Assembly: GCA_004552195.1 (NCBI GenBank)
Contig: SFPC01000083.1
Location: forward strand, 1-15,518
DNA: 15,518 nt
DNA from: Bacteroidales bacterium
GTDB taxonomy: Bacteria; Bacteroidota; Bacteroidia; Bacteroidales; Bacteroidaceae
Direction: 5' to 3'
The notes beneath the pieces are model-generated. The model was not told where the DNA came from. It was given only the letters and a program-made list of their open reading frames with translations, and did no database searches. Made by a program: the position numbers and the translations under genes. How positions within the stretch are numbered: the stretch's first letter is position 1; the number at the start of each line of letters is the position of its first letter. Shown piece after piece: positions 15,426 to 15,518 of the stretch.

Positions 15426-15518
15426 AAAGATAGTGCAAGGCGAGTGCAAAGGAAAATGAAAAGCCGTGCAAAGTGAGAGAAAAGAAAGAAATAACCGCAA
15501 GGTTTTGCAATTTCTTTT
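15426..15518. repeat. 93-bp direct repeat, copy 2, cut by the window edge
   Basis: Identical to 15257-15349 over all 93 bases. The match runs right up to the last base of the window, so the true repeat could be longer. The 76 bp between the copies (15350-15425) hold the right arm of the palindromic element. Confidence 0.95.

Overview
The window is chromosomal DNA from a Bacteroidales bacterium, most likely of the Prevotella/Porphyromonas type. Three things point there. It carries type IX secretion system (T9SS) genes: porU, porV and a T9SS plug-domain gene. It has a short primary sigma factor of about 285 aa without region 1.1. Two candidate promoters carry the Bacteroidota -7 signature TAnnTTTG, and classical Shine-Dalgarno sites are not evident. 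The gene order porU-porV-ispF matches my recollection of Porphyromonas gingivalis. Gut Bacteroides usually lack porU, which favours a T9SS-bearing Prevotellaceae or Porphyromonadaceae; this is inference.

Layout. Plus strand, 2-3280: the 3' part of porU (C25-type T9SS sortase), then porV (outer-membrane T9SS shuttle) and ispF (isoprenoid synthesis). Minus strand, 3440-4297: rpoD, convergent with ispF across a 14-bp-stem hairpin, with a candidate promoter and a palindromic leader. Plus strand, 4592-9570: a DUF3078 outer-membrane barrel; a 784-aa fusion of a ferredoxin-NADP reductase-like module and a GltD/NfnB-like module; a hairpin; a DUF486 membrane protein; and a TtcA-like tRNA thiolase. Minus strand, 15231-9689 in transcription order: a secreted GH29 alpha-L-fucosidase, the T9SS plug protein (ATGA overlap), a D-2-hydroxyacid dehydrogenase, a TRIC/UPF0126 membrane protein and hemW.

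The genes are mostly housekeeping or cell envelope. Protein secretion is the theme at both ends: PorV carries T9SS cargo to the PorU sortase, and plug-domain proteins are known to close the T9SS translocon. I see no defence system, prophage, transposase, CRISPR array, rRNA or tRNA. No stretch over 300 bases lacks a gene. The longest gaps are 4298-4591 (rpoD leader, promoter and palindrome) and 15232-15518 (duplicated fucosidase upstream region).

The unusual content is non-coding. Two arrays of a 10-bp unit built on CTATAG lie directly 3' of minus-strand genes on either side of the TRIC-hemW pair. A palindromic element of about 22-nt arms is shared between the rpoD leader and the fucosidase upstream region, 11 kb apart. 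A perfect 93-bp direct repeat with a 169-bp period ends exactly at the window edge, so it could mark an assembly break as well as a real duplication.
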